Below, piece by piece: positions 1-9,753 of a DNA stretch of 25,000 nucleotides. A program made the position numbers and the translations under genes. The first letter of the stretch is position 1. The number at the start of each line of letters is the position of its first letter. Source of the DNA: Owenia fusiformis (taxonomy: Eukaryota; Annelida; Polychaeta; Sabellida; Oweniidae); assembly GCA_903813345.2 (NCBI GenBank), contig CAIIXF020000155.1, forward strand, positions 1-25,000, in the 5' to 3' direction. Under the pieces are notes generated by a model. That model was not told the DNA's origin. It saw only the letters and a program-made list of their open reading frames with translations, and did no database searches.

Positions 1-586
1 ATATGTTATACATATAAGCTGTATGTATAAGGTTATAACTTTTTTAATAGGAGCTTCCATAGTCACATGTGCTTTATCGTGACTACCCTGAAGTGTATTT
101 TCAGGTGACTTAAAATGTCCAGTTCATTTTTACTATTGTACTTCATTCAAAACTCATCAAAATTTAAAAAAGAGAATTATTTCAACATGTTTCAACAGTT
201 TTCATTTTAATGTAACAATTTGTATTTACACATGGTAAAATTTTGTCATGTTAAGTGCCTTTAACATAAAATAAACATAAAACCTTGCACAAAACAAATA
301 TGTTTTATTTGTAGTGGCTTGGGTATATTTTGTCAATGAATCCAAATAATGAAATTATTTTGCATGTGGAAAAATGAATATCCAATACAATATTTATTAT
401 ATCAAAATCAGTGATTGCTAAACAAAGAAGCTATATAGACAGGTTATTATTCACAACTGTTATAGCATCCTTTTGAGGGCTATATTGTTTTTTGAATTGG
501 AGCTCCCGAAGATGATCCTTATGAAATATTTATATACAACTTGAAATGTCTGATTAACTTTGAATATGAAAAGTAATTTGAAATGA
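1..586. other. AT-rich 3' flank of the first receptor gene
   Basis: No coding region is supported here. The stretch is AT-rich sequence downstream of the minus-strand receptor gene that ends at 587 and probably holds its 3' UTR. The only functional signal seen is a minus-strand AATAAA at 393-398. No repeat with clear ends was found. Confidence 0.5.
393..398 (-). terminator. Candidate polyadenylation signal AATAAA for the 587-1999 gene
   Basis: The plus strand reads TTTATT, so the minus strand carries AATAAA about 190 bases past the stop codon of the receptor gene. Such hexamers are common by chance in AT-rich DNA, so this is positional evidence only. Confidence 0.3.
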
Positions 587-1999
587 TTATTCAACCCAAT
601 CTAGTGATGTTTCTGTGGTTTCACCAAAGAGTTGTGAGAATATTACAAGAAATGCTACCATGGTTACAAGTAAAAATGTGACTGCAAATACTCTATCAAT
701 AATCATAGCAATTTGTATCCATTCCTGTCTCTTTGTTTCCATTTCATTATTTTTCTTAGTGAGTTCATGTTTCTCTAAACGCATTTTATGCAACAATTTG
801 TATAGTTGATTAATTTTACTTGAGACGTGACTATTTTCAGTTGGTTCTAATATTTCATTTTCATTATGGTATCCCTCGTTAATGTGGCAAGCCATTTGGA
901 GTGTATCATTAGCGGTAAATCTTGTTGTAAATCTTTCAGGTATCTTATTTTCAATATGTACACTGAAGCATCTCCCTATAGACTTAAAACATCTAATTAA
1001 TATAGAATTGGTGAACTGTGGCCCATTGTAATGAATGTTTAGACTTAAGATTGTAAGAATGACGTTCATTACCATCATGACAAGGATAAAGCCAATGTAC
1101 TGACTAATGAGGGGTATATAGTCAGACTGCCTGGGAATCGTATCTGACACTGTCACCTGTAACACTGTCATTGAGAGAAGCACCATGATAGCCAATGGTG
1201 CCCTTGACCCTGATGTAATGGGCATCAAGAATCCCAATGTGCTTAGTATAAGTAAAAATGAACACGGCACTATGAGATTCAGAATATGGAACAGAGGCTT
1301 CCGTTTAATTGTGAGGACATATTGGATGTCTACATAAGGCTCGGGACAGCATAGATATTTCATCACATTTCTCTTAACTTCAAAATTCATAAAGATCCAC
1401 TCTCCATTCGGGAATGTAAAACTCTGGGTGTCTCTTTTTGCATCCATGGGATATGTATTCAGTTCATTTCCATTATATGTCCAGGATCCAAAGTATAAAG
1501 CGCATTTCTGAGTGTCAAAGGGAAACAGAGCGATCTCAAAGTCACATGATGTTTTAATGACACCTGGGAAAAGCCAGGTGATATCACCATTGTGATGGAC
1601 AATCACAGGTATGGTATTTGCATACTCATGAAGGGATGAAAACTCTTCATTCAGACTGTTATGTAACACAATATCAGGTGTCCATACTTCAGTTGTCTTC
1701 AGATGTAATCTTGTGATGTTCCCATAATCCTTTGGGTTCCATAGCAGACGGATATCATTCCAGTAGAATCTGAACCAAACACTAAGTTTAACCAATTTGT
1801 TTCTTTCATCCAAATGATACATATTCCGTATTGACATACCCATTGTAAGGTTTGTTGTCTCATTCAGCTGTGGTCTTGAGCTCGCCATATATCCTGTGAA
1901 TAACTTTTCTTGGAGCAATGAATCCCATTTCTCCCCAAATACTTGTTGATTTTCATAAACTATTAGAGCAGCGAAAAGAAGACAAAGTTTTGGCTGCAT
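587..1999 (-). CDS. nAChR-like Cys-loop ligand-gated ion channel subunit, diverged array member
   Basis: Intact single-exon gene of 470 residues, the usual length for a nicotinic-type subunit. Residues 1-22 look like a signal peptide. The extracellular domain has loop D Trp75, loop A WTPD at 106-109, a Cys-loop C152-C166 (13 residues between), loop B Trp173-Thr-Tyr175, and vicinal Cys217-Cys218 between Tyr215 and Tyr222, the mark of alpha-type subunits. M1 lies about 238-260, M2 about 266-288, M3 about 294-321 and M4 about 430-457, with a long cytoplasmic M3-M4 loop. Oddities: the loop A Tyr of nAChRs is His113; M2 starts G-S-R-A-P instead of G-E-K, so the -1' Glu is Ser and 2' is Pro; 20' is Asp286. 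It is clearly more diverged than the other copies and carries a short tail after M4. Family membership is near certain; ligand, ion selectivity and partner subunits are unknown. Confidence 0.93.
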   Translation of the reverse strand: MQPKLCLLFAALIVYENQQVFGEKWDSLLQEKLFTGYMASSRPQLNETTNLTMGMSIRNMYHLDERNKLVKLSVWFRFYWNDIRLLWNPKDYGNITRLHLKTTEVWTPDIVLHNSLNEEFSSLHEYANTIPVIVHHNGDITWLFPGVIKTSCDFEIALFPFDTQKCALYFGSWTYNGNELNTYPMDAKRDTQSFTFPNGEWIFMNFEVKRNVMKYLCCPEPYVDIQYVLTIKRKPLFHILNLIVPCSFLLILSTLGFLMPITSGSRAPLAIMVLLSMTVLQVTVSDTIPRQSDYIPLISQYIGFILVMMVMNVILTILSLNIHYNGPQFTNSILIRCFKSIGRCFSVHIENKIPERFTTRFTANDTLQMACHINEGYHNENEILEPTENSHVSSKINQLYKLLHKMRLEKHELTKKNNEMETKRQEWIQIAMIIDRVFAVTFLLVTMVAFLVIFSQLFGETTETSLDWVE

Positions 2000-2694
2000 T
2001 TTGTTAATGTTTTATCAGTTGTTCACCAACAATTTGTATTGTGTGTATTTCTATATTTTGGCTTTAACCATAAGCTTGCAGCATTCAGATAGTTTAGATT
2101 TATTTTCCAATGAACGACGTGCTGTTTCCATTCATTTGCCTTTGCAGAAGGTAATCCCATGTGTAAACTTTATTATATATTAATCATTAGAGTCATAATA
2201 AGGTTCCTTCATCCAGCATTCCTTTGAATTCCTCCTGATTTTATTTTACAAAAATTATAAATCAATCCAACAAGGAATACAAGGCACTTTATGTAAAATA
2301 CTACAATGAATACGTGATTGAGAGAATAAGGTGCAGACACTATAATACCATATCAAGATTAACATAGAATATATTATTCATACCCTAATGGATCACTTTA
2401 ATCATGAAAATAGGCACATAATGGCAATGAATACAAGTCAAAGGCCTCGTATCAATAATCTTGTTTTGAACCAATAAACTGGACTGTAGACAGTAGAGAT
2501 TTAACAATACACCATATTTATATTGATAGGATCATTGCATTTAGTTGCTAAAAATAACATTTGCCCAAATGTGTCACCAAATACAAGTAGAAATGACATA
2601 TCACTAGTGCAACAAGTATCCGCTCTTTTTTATCATCAAATGCTTTCTCCCGCTGAATTTCATGTCTTCCAAAATGAGCAGCAATGTTGAGGCA

Positions 2695-2860
2695 TCATAT
2701 AATTTAGACACATCATTTTTTATGTCACCACCAAGAAGTGGTGACATATTGTTATGGTCTCTGTTTTTTTGGCGGCAATTGGCGATCGGTGGGTAGCGGT
2801 CTGTAACTAACAAATTCTTACAACTTCCAATAACTTAACAAATACTGTTTAGACTGACTT
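2695..2860 (+). repeat. Interspersed repeat, partial copy of a three-copy family
   Basis: The segment around GTGACATATTGTTATGGTCT, followed by a GGCGG/TTGGCG tract, CTGTAAC, and then an AACTTAACAAATACTGTT stretch, matches the start of the element at 14868-15485 over about 150 bases. The first part also matches 23138-23275. The right-hand end seen in the other two copies (AGGTGGTGACATTTTG) is missing, so this copy is truncated. Confidence 0.6.
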
Positions 2861-3550
2861 CAAATTTTTTCTAAATCTCCCAAGCCTTATATTATCCCAG
2901 CCCTGTCAACACCTAAAATGAGTGACTTACAAAGAAAGAAAAAAAAGGAAAGAAGAAAAATATAAGCAAATGCATTACTTATACACAATTTGTATGAAAA
3001 TTCTTAACGAAATGTGTACAATTTTTTTGGCGTTCATTTTCCGACATTTGTTTTTTGATGTTCTTCTCCTGAAAAATTTTGGTTGATAATAATAACAAAA
3101 AATGCGTATTTGCGTGACATATTCTGTCATGCAAAAAATGGGTGTGACTTCAATTTCTTCAGCAAATGCGTGACAAATACATAAATTGCGTGACAGTTGG
3201 AAGGCCTGATACCAGTTGTCAGATTTGGTGTAGATTTTATGTGCCAATGATGTTTTCTGATAAGGCAAATATTAGATTGTTCAAAAATTTAAAGGTTATT
3301 ACCCCATATTGAGAAATATTGATCAGAATTTTCATCCACTATTATCAAAAAGGGTCTTAATTCCCAAATGGGATCACGGGATCACTTAATCTCAGGTGGG
3401 AGGCCTCATCAGTGTTGCATGTCACATGCAAAATCAGTCACCTCTGGCATTAATTATTGCATTATACAAACCTGTAGTTCATTTGATATTAACCTAATCG
3501 CGAGCAACAATGCAAATGTATTATAGAACCCAATTATTTACTAAATCTAG

Positions 3551-3620
3551 TATACAGGGTGTCCATTAGTTTCTTTACAATGCTATACAAGTGTGTAAAG
3601 CATAAAGAGACTACTGTATA
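3551..3620. mobile_element. Small MITE-like element with TATACAG ends
   Basis: The left end reads TATACAGGGTGTCC followed by TAGTTTCTTTA. The right end, on the other strand, reads TATACAG followed by TAGTCTCTTTA. The two ends therefore form a gapped inverted repeat around a core of about 70 bases. The TATACAGGGTGTCC terminus also resembles the ends of the element at 22391-22526. No coding capacity. Confidence 0.4.
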
Positions 3621-4027
3621 TGGATACCTTGTATATCTGTCATTTATGTCTCCATGGAACAGAGTGAGCCATTTCGCATGTTAAGGTAACAGGATGATCC
3701 TGTATATCTGTCAAGTATATCTATATCTCCAAACATCATCAAAGTTCTTGGAAGAACTTTATGACTCACTTTTATTGAAATGGAGTATATAATTTGTTCA
3801 GTATCACTAGAACGGATTTAATCAATAATTTGTTTCCTATTTCCATTTGTTTTATACAGACTTCTTCCGTTTAATAATTTTTAATACTCATTCTCTGGAA
3901 CCATGATCAACTGCATTGTAAAAACCTTAGAATAGAAAATCAGAGAATTGCAAATAATATAACATAACATATTAAGATGTTAAATACAACAAGGTGTTTA
4001 TATAATATGAGTAGTTGATTTTTAAAC

Positions 4028-4548
4028 TTAAATTATTTGGATAAATACAGAAACAAATATTCCAGTGGAAACAAAAAAGAAAAACAATGCAAAAAAACGA
4101 TCAGTTACCATAGCAACCATCATCCATTTCTCTTTGATTTTATTTTGTTGTTCTTGGTGTCTTAGTTTTTCAATCTTATCTTGGTTAGCAACAATTAACA
4201 GTTTATAGATATTGGTAGCCACCAAAGATTTCCCCAACAACCTTGTCCAGATTTAGAGGATTAAGGTGTTGGTTACCATGGTAACTATGCATTCTGACAT
4301 TTACAATTTTTTGTTCATTCTCCATATTTATTTCTCTATTTGTTAGAACCTCATCATTTTCTTCTTCTTTTGATTTTGGTAATGTCTTGCAAACTAACCG
4401 TCCAAATACTCCAAGCATTACATTCCTTGTCATGTGTGACATTCTGTTGCCATAGTGACCCCTGTAATGGATATTGAGGCTCCCTATGGTGAGAATAACA
4501 TTGAGCGACATCATGAGAAGGATGTAGCCAATGTACTGACTTATAAGC
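4028..4548 (-). pseudogene. 3' fragment of an nAChR-like subunit (M3 to stop)
   Basis: This fragment encodes the end of M3 (SQYIGYILLMMSLNVILTI), the M3-M4 loop, the pre-M4 helix and M4 (EKWMMVAMVTDRFFALFFFF) of a receptor close to the 6983-8452 copy. It has no signal peptide, ligand-binding domain, M1 or M2. A frameshift near 4215-4240 separates the loop from the M4 half, which continues in another frame. It begins exactly where a (TTTA)n tract (4549-4571) joins it to a second receptor pseudogene, so it is the relic of a separate array member whose 5' part was deleted. It cannot make a channel by itself. Confidence 0.85.
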
Positions 4549-4571
4549 TTATTTATTTATTTATTTATTTT
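4549..4571. repeat. (TTTA)n microsatellite at a pseudogene junction
   Basis: About six TTTA units lie at the join between two receptor pseudogene segments that both encode M3 and the start of the M3-M4 loop. Its position suggests the tract marks the breakpoint of a deletion or unequal exchange, or grew there afterwards. Confidence 0.8.
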
Positions 4572-5699
4572 AGTTTTCATTTGTCCATTATTTGTAAACA
4601 TATTATTTATATGTTTCCTGTCTGCTTTTGATTTTGGTAATGTCTTGCAAACTAACCGTCCAAATACTCCAAGCATTACATTCCTTGTCATGTTTGACAT
4701 CCTGTTGCCATAGTGATCCCTGTAATAGATATTGAGACTTACAATGGTGAGAATCACATTTAGAGACATAAAGAGGAGGATGTAACCAATGTACTGACTT
4801 ATAAGCGGTGTATTCTCACTCTGTATTGGTATAGTGGATGATACATTCAACTGGAGAACTGTCATTGATAACAGTACCATGATAGACAGAGGTGCTCTTG
4901 CTCCTGATGCTATTGGCATTAGGAATCCCATGATGCTCACAATCAGGAGCAATCCACATGGGATAATCAAGTTGTAAATATAAAACAATGGTTTACGTTT
5001 CAATACCATTGTATAGGTCAGGTCAACATAGGGATCAGGGCAACATCTATAAATCAAAACAGTTCTCTTAACTGGAAATTCTAAAAGGTCCCATTCTCCG
5101 TGTTGTAAAAATGCCCATAATCTCCATGGTCCTCTTGAGTAAAGAGATCGAGTTGGTTTCCAGTAAGTATCTATGATCCAAACTGTATTGGGCAGCGGTA
5201 AGTGTGAAATGGGAACAACATCATGTCAATTTTACATGAAGTCATTATGATGCTGGGAGTTAACCGTTGAATGTCACCAGTGTGCTCAGCCTTAACCAAG
5301 ATATCCTTACTGTATTGTTTAATGGAAAGTGGTCTATCATTTGCATTATTGTACAATGTGATATCTGGCAACCATGTTTGTTCTACAGAAAAGTAGGTTT
5401 CAGTCATACCTCCATAGGTATCAGGATTCCAAGTCAGACGATTGTCCTTCCAATAGAAACAAAACCAAACTGTTATTAGAAATTAGAAGCGTCTGTTTGC
5501 GCTCATCCATCTCAAGGAGCTGGTTGATGGCTAAGCTTGATATGACATCTGTTTTATTGTGTGGTCGATTTGTCACACTATAGTTCGCCATCAAATCATC
5601 ATGTAGTCTCATGTCATGGTTCCAGTCACAATATACGAGGGAAAGATAGAATACAAATGTTGTTGATTTGATGATGAAATCTCTTGCCGTTTTGATAAT
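4572..5699 (-). pseudogene. Broken nAChR-like subunit, truncated in the M3-M4 loop
   Basis: Sequence close to the 16722-18149 gene can be followed from the signal-peptide region to the M3-M4 loop. Lesions seen: (1) the frame upstream of YCDWNHDMRLH is open back to about 5699 but has no ATG where the relatives start; (2) a 7-base tandem duplication of ATTAGAA at 5475-5488 shifts the frame just before loop D; (3) TAG at 5171-5173 replaces the loop B Trp codon (TGG in the relatives); (4) a one-base deletion near 5111-5117 shifts the frame again before loop C; (5) the gene stops in the M3-M4 loop at a (TTTA)n tract, with no M4. The 4557-5057 stretch still shows vicinal Cys, M1, M2 (G-A-R-A-P) and M3. 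Its abundant damage marks it as an old, dead copy. Confidence 0.92.
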
Positions 5700-6039
5700 T
5701 TAACTGGATTTATATCTATTATACTTCATGAAATATGTACTTGCATTTTCCTCTGCAATTATTAATATTTTTTCTCTTATTTGGTTTTGTATGTTCACTA
5801 ACCTGTATTTTTTAATTTGTACCTTCAATCATTTATACATGAGAGTTACAAACCCCAAAACTACCTCAGCCAGCATTTAGTATTTTTAGTATAAATACTC
5901 CTTCAAGTATGCCCTCCATCTCCAATAGTCTCTTGAGTTTCATGTTTCATAATTCTGCTTTAAATGACAATTTATTTTCAATTATACTAATTTCACTTAG
6001 TGGGCTGTATCGTCACAAGCACAAAGTCGCAACAAAATA

Positions 6040-6230
6040 TAAAGGAATAACAATAAGGTTGAAGAAGTGACAAGAACATTTATTGTTTAATATAGATGTT
6101 AATGAATCATATATACAATAGGCTTAAAACTTCCTCCTCCTTCTTTACATCCACAGCATGGAATTACTGTTTGTATCTGTTTTATTTTTTATCATAAAAT
6201 GTTTTACTTATTTATTTATCACTCATGGCT
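6040..6230 (+). repeat. Segmental duplicate of 9754-9960 (array flank)
   Basis: Both copies contain AGGTTGAAGAAGTGACAAGA followed directly by ACATTTATTGTTTAATA, and weaker similarity continues for about 150 bases. Each copy lies 3' of a minus-strand receptor gene, so it marks the duplicated unit rather than an independent transposon. Confidence 0.75.
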
Positions 6231-6283
6231 TCATTTAAATCCTTGTGATTCTACAAACAAATATTATTTGTGTATGTTTAAGG

Positions 6284-6440
6284 ATTTAAGCCCTTGACTC
6301 AGTGCATTGTATGCTGAATCATACCAAGAAGGTGTTGTTTCCAAATCTTTGCATGACTGTGCAGCGGGAATGCAAAGTTTAGGAAACAATGCCTGAGTGG
6401 AATGAAGCAGCTACAATGCATCGAGTCTTGGGCTTAAATT
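6284..6440. repeat. Long imperfect palindrome (foldback element)
   Basis: Two arms of roughly 78 bases meet near 6361 with almost no loop. The left arm starts ATTTAAGCCC and runs through TGCATTGTA, TTGTTTCC and CTTTGCAT; the right arm gives the same blocks in order when read on the other strand. Identity is roughly three quarters by eye. It could be a foldback transposon relic or, if transcribed, a long hairpin RNA. Confidence 0.7.
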
Positions 6441-6982
6441 CTTTTCACAGCAAAATATTTTCTCCAAAATCATCTAAAAGAACATATTGTCAATGACATA
6501 TTATGCAAGGGTCAAGTTGGCAAGTCACCAAATCCAATGTGAGAAGTCCATTCATCACCATGACAATTGTTTAACTGGTGACCTTGCATGTGTTATTGAT
6601 ATTTCACAAACTGTTCATTATGTGATATACTCTGTTCTGATTGGCTGGAATCGGACACACCTTGCCTAGCTATGTGTGAATTGTATATAACATATTTTAA
6701 ACAATCATATAAACTGCAGTTACAATTTAATATGGTTCAATAAAACAAATATGAGCCAACATTTTTTGATATAAACTACATTTGTGCATGACAAACAACT
6801 CTTAAACTGCTTTGGAAAACAATCATAACAGTTAAGAATGTCTTGATAGAACGATCTGTCAGTTTATGCTTCAATCTGTCCATGAAATTAAATGAATTGT
6901 TACCACTCAACAAAATATTAATTTTGCTGGACAATCAACAAATTAACACCCTTCAAACAAAATCAACAATGCCTCCTTAAGC

Positions 6983-8452
6983 TCAAATTAACTGGAGAAA
7001 TATAGAAAGAAATGTAACAATAGAAATAAAAAAGAAAAAGATTGCAAATAAACGATCAGTTACCATAGCAACCATCATCCACTTTTCTCTGGTTTTTCTT
7101 TGATCTTCTTGTTTGTTCATTTTCTCAACCTTGCTTTGGTGAACAACACTTAATAGTTTATAGATATTAGAAAGTACAAATTGTTGTTTTTCAGGGGTTG
7201 TTCCCTCATCAGTATCATCTATATTCACAGGAGATGGATTTTGGTTACCACAACCAACATGATTTCTAAAATTTTCCATAGTTTCTTCATTTTTCATTGG
7301 TTCATCATTTGTAACTGCATTATGGATACCATGTTTCCTGTCTGCTTTTGATTTTGGTTTTGTCTTGCAAACTAACCGTCCCAATACTCCAAGCATTACT
7401 TTCCTTGTCATGTCTGACATTCTGTTGCCATAGTGACCCCTGTAGTGGATATTGAGGCTCCCTATGGTGAGAATCACATTGAGGGACATAATGAGGAGGA
7501 TGTAGCCGATGTACTGACTTATAAGTGGTGTATTATCACTTTGTTGGGGTATAGTGGATGAAACGTTCAACTGGAGTACTGTCATTGACAAGAGTACCAT
7601 GATAGACAGAGGTGCTCTTGCTCCTGATGCTATTGGCATTAGGAATCCCATGATGCTCACAATCAGGAGCAATCCACATGGGATAATCAAGTTGTAAATA
7701 TAAAACAATGGTTTGTGTTTCAACACCATTGTATAGGTCAGGTCAACATAGGGATCAGGGCAACACTTATAATACATTACATTTTTCTTAGCTGGAAATT
7801 CTAAAAGGTCCCATTCTCCATGTTGTAAAAATGGCTCATAATCTCCATGGTCCTCTCGGGTAAAGAGATCAAGTTGGTTTCCAGTAAGTATCCATGATCC
7901 AAACTGTATTGGGCAGCGCTGAGTATCGAAAGGGAATGACGTCATGTCTATTTTACATGATGTCATTATGATGCCAGGAGTTAACCATCGTATGTCACCA
8001 GTGTGGTCAGCCCTAACATAAATATCCTCACTGTATTGTTTAATGGATGAAGGTTTATCATTTGCATTATTATACAATGTGATATCTGGCAACCATATTT
8101 CATCAACAGAAAAGTAGGACTCAGTCATACCTCCATAGTCATCAGGATCCCAGGTTAAACGATTGTCATTCCAATAGAAACGAAACCAAACTGTTATGAG
8201 TAATGTCTGCTTGCGTTCATCCATCTCCAAAAGTTGATTGATAGCAAAGCTTGATACCACATCTGTTTTATTGTGTGGTCTGTTCGTCACACTGTAGTTC
8301 GCCATCAAATCATTATGTAGTCTCCTCAAATTATGGTTCCAGTTACAATTCACAATGCAGACACATTGTGCAATTGTAATAAATAGTATTATTAATTTCA
8401 TCATTTTGATTATTAAGACTAATTTTTTGTCAATTTTAGTATTTTTTGTCAA
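6983..8452 (-). CDS. nAChR-like Cys-loop ligand-gated ion channel subunit
   Basis: Intact intronless frame of 489 residues from the first ATG. The better start is probably the Met17-Met18 pair (8404-8399), which directly precedes a hydrophobic signal peptide ending near Cys36 and is shared with the 12584-14023 copy. Features in first-ATG numbering: loop D Trp89, loop A LPDITLYNN with Tyr127, Cys-loop C166-C180, loop B Trp187, Tyr228 and vicinal Cys230-Cys231, Tyr235, M1 about 252-273, M2 about 279-301, M3 about 307-333, charged pre-M4 helix, M4 about 459-487. All five aromatic-box positions of an alpha-type subunit are kept. The pore is unusual: -1' is Ala278, 0' Arg279, 2' Pro281, 20' Ser299, so both Glu rings of cation-selective nAChRs are absent. 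Sequons include Asn52 and Asn61. Ligand and ion selectivity are not known. Confidence 0.95.
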   Translation of the reverse strand: MTKNTKIDKKLVLIIKMMKLIILFITIAQCVCIVNCNWNHNLRRLHNDLMANYSVTNRPHNKTDVVSSFAINQLLEMDERKQTLLITVWFRFYWNDNRLTWDPDDYGGMTESYFSVDEIWLPDITLYNNANDKPSSIKQYSEDIYVRADHTGDIRWLTPGIIMTSCKIDMTSFPFDTQRCPIQFGSWILTGNQLDLFTREDHGDYEPFLQHGEWDLLEFPAKKNVMYYKCCPDPYVDLTYTMVLKHKPLFYIYNLIIPCGLLLIVSIMGFLMPIASGARAPLSIMVLLSMTVLQLNVSSTIPQQSDNTPLISQYIGYILLIMSLNVILTIGSLNIHYRGHYGNRMSDMTRKVMLGVLGRLVCKTKPKSKADRKHGIHNAVTNDEPMKNEETMENFRNHVGCGNQNPSPVNIDDTDEGTTPEKQQFVLSNIYKLLSVVHQSKVEKMNKQEDQRKTREKWMMVAMVTDRLFAIFFFFISIVTFLSIFLQLI

Positions 8453-8460
8453 TTTTACTT

Positions 8461-8790
8461 GTCTTCTTACAAATAAATTTTACATTGTTCTCTTGAAGGT
8501 ATTCAATTGTCCTTTTTACATTGTATCATCCTTTTTGTCTGTTCAGGTACATTTATCTTTGGGCTACTTTATTGATATTAAGAATGGTCTGTTTTAAAAT
8601 GCCTCACATCCCCACCGATAGTTCTGAACATTTCAAACCTTCTGCATCAGCACCGATTCCCAGATGACTCTCTCACTCAAACTTAGTTGATACTATATTA
8701 GCTTTTATATTTTAGCTAAGTATTTTATCAGGATTATATTTGAATAATGGTTATCTATATCTTGTTTATGTTATTATTGACAATAGGCAC
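8461..8790 (-). promoter_or_regulatory. Upstream block shared with the neighbouring receptor copy (candidate promoter)
   Basis: This block 5' of the 6983-8452 gene aligns with 14031-14345, 5' of the next copy, over about 300 bases. Landmarks such as AGAATGGTCTGTTTT, CTTAGTTGATACT and ATAATGGTTATCTAT lie in the same order. A minus-strand TATAAAAG at 8702-8709 is a possible core element here, but it is altered in the other copy. The similarity may reflect recent duplication rather than constraint. Confidence 0.35.
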
Positions 8791-9116
8791 CCATCACCCT
8801 GCATGCAGTCTACAAAGGTTTCTTTTTAAGAAGTCAAACGAATGGTAAGGTTAGTCACTCATTTATCTGCATGATGCTTTCATGTAGAATAGGGGATCAT
8901 ATAATAAAAATTAATTATTGACACAGACATTCATGTTCCATTATGTTCACTTACAGTTATTCTTGTATTAGCACCTGCAGCCATTTGTACAAGATGATTT
9001 GAGGCCTTCAAGAGGAAAATATAGCAAAATTAGGAATATCCCAGCATATATTAGTTTAGTTATTAAATTTATGTGCTTTAATAGCCTATTAGGTTTCATG
9101 TTTCTCCATCTGCTTA

Positions 9117-9185
9117 TTATCCCATCGAACGAAGTTTGGAGTGATATAGGGAACACCTTCGGCCATCCATCCGTCCGTCCGCAAA
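9117..9185 (+). repeat. Interspersed repeat fragment, CCCATCGAACGAAGTT family
   Basis: TTATTATCCCATCGAACGAA followed by a GATATAGG block and CCGTCCGTCCG matches the start of the element at 11822-11995. Only the first 70 bases or so are present. Confidence 0.6.
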
Positions 9186-9250
9186 TATTCAGTGGAGGAG
9201 ATTTCCCAAAGTTTGTAGCTATGTAGAATCAACATGTCACAGCAGTAGCC

Positions 9251-9276
9251 GGGGGGGGGGGGGGGGGGGGGGGGGG
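9251..9276 (+). repeat. Homopolymer of 26 G
   Basis: An uninterrupted run of 26 guanines is read directly from the sequence. It can form G-quadruplexes and is prone to length error in sequencing and assembly. Confidence 0.95.
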
Positions 9277-9753
9277 TAGTTCGCAGGGTTCGGGCCAAAA
9301 ATTTGTTTGGGCTACCTTTTTTGGCTCACCCTGTAATAACGACAAACATAGGTTTATATATTTCTATGTAATGTTTTTCCTTTCATTGTGTGTTTGTCTG
9401 TGGGACACAACTTTGAAAAATGCAATTACCCACTCGTGCACATGTGTTATTCAACGGTATTAGATGATACATATATTCATTGTACTATTGATTCAGTAAT
9501 CTTTGCACTGATTTATATACTTTTTGCCCATTTGTTCAATTGATGCAATTGACTTGTGTAACACATTCTCATTGGTCACTGAATATGGAATATATCCACC
9601 TGCAGAATTTGACATATTCACCTGCGGAATATATTTCTTACATGAGTTTACCGCATTACATCATGATTGATTCGGATATTCAATTACTAGATATAGTATA
9701 TTTATAAAACTTGCAATTAAACATGCCACAAGTAAGTAGGAAAATGATACAAT

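Larger units (their letters stand above)
2000..4027. other. Intergenic region with repeat fragments
   Basis: This is the space between the diverged receptor gene and the 3' receptor fragment. The first few hundred bases should hold the promoter of the 587-1999 gene, but no convincing core element was found. It contains a partial interspersed repeat (about 2695-2860) and a small inverted-repeat element (3551-3620). The short open frames here show no family resemblance and look like chance. Confidence 0.5.
5700..6982. other. Intergenic region between pseudogene and the 6983-8452 receptor
   Basis: No host gene is recognised. The part from about 6040 to 6230 is homologous to 9754-9960, and 6760-6980 is homologous to 12100-12583. 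This block is therefore the 3' flank that was duplicated together with its receptor gene. A long palindrome (6284-6440) lies inside. Confidence 0.6.

Noticed and set aside
615-809. Plus-strand open frame of 64 residues
   Set aside because: It lies antisense within the receptor gene at 587-1999, with no start context or domain. It is a shadow of the real frame.
2001-2183. Plus-strand 60-residue frame next to the receptor start
   Set aside because: No family resemblance. It overlaps the likely promoter region and is explained by chance in AT-rich DNA.
2975-3268. Minus-strand 97-residue frame
   Set aside because: Composition is typical of translated AT-rich intergenic DNA, with no domain, no neighbour logic and no conserved relative in the window.
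3551-3620. Hairpin at 3551-3620 as a microRNA precursor
   Set aside because: Pairing is gapped and poor in the middle, and the end resembles a transposon terminus found again at 22391-22526.
9089-9298. Proline-rich minus-strand frame
   Set aside because: The polyproline comes from the homopolymer of 26 G. The rest is interspersed repeat sequence.
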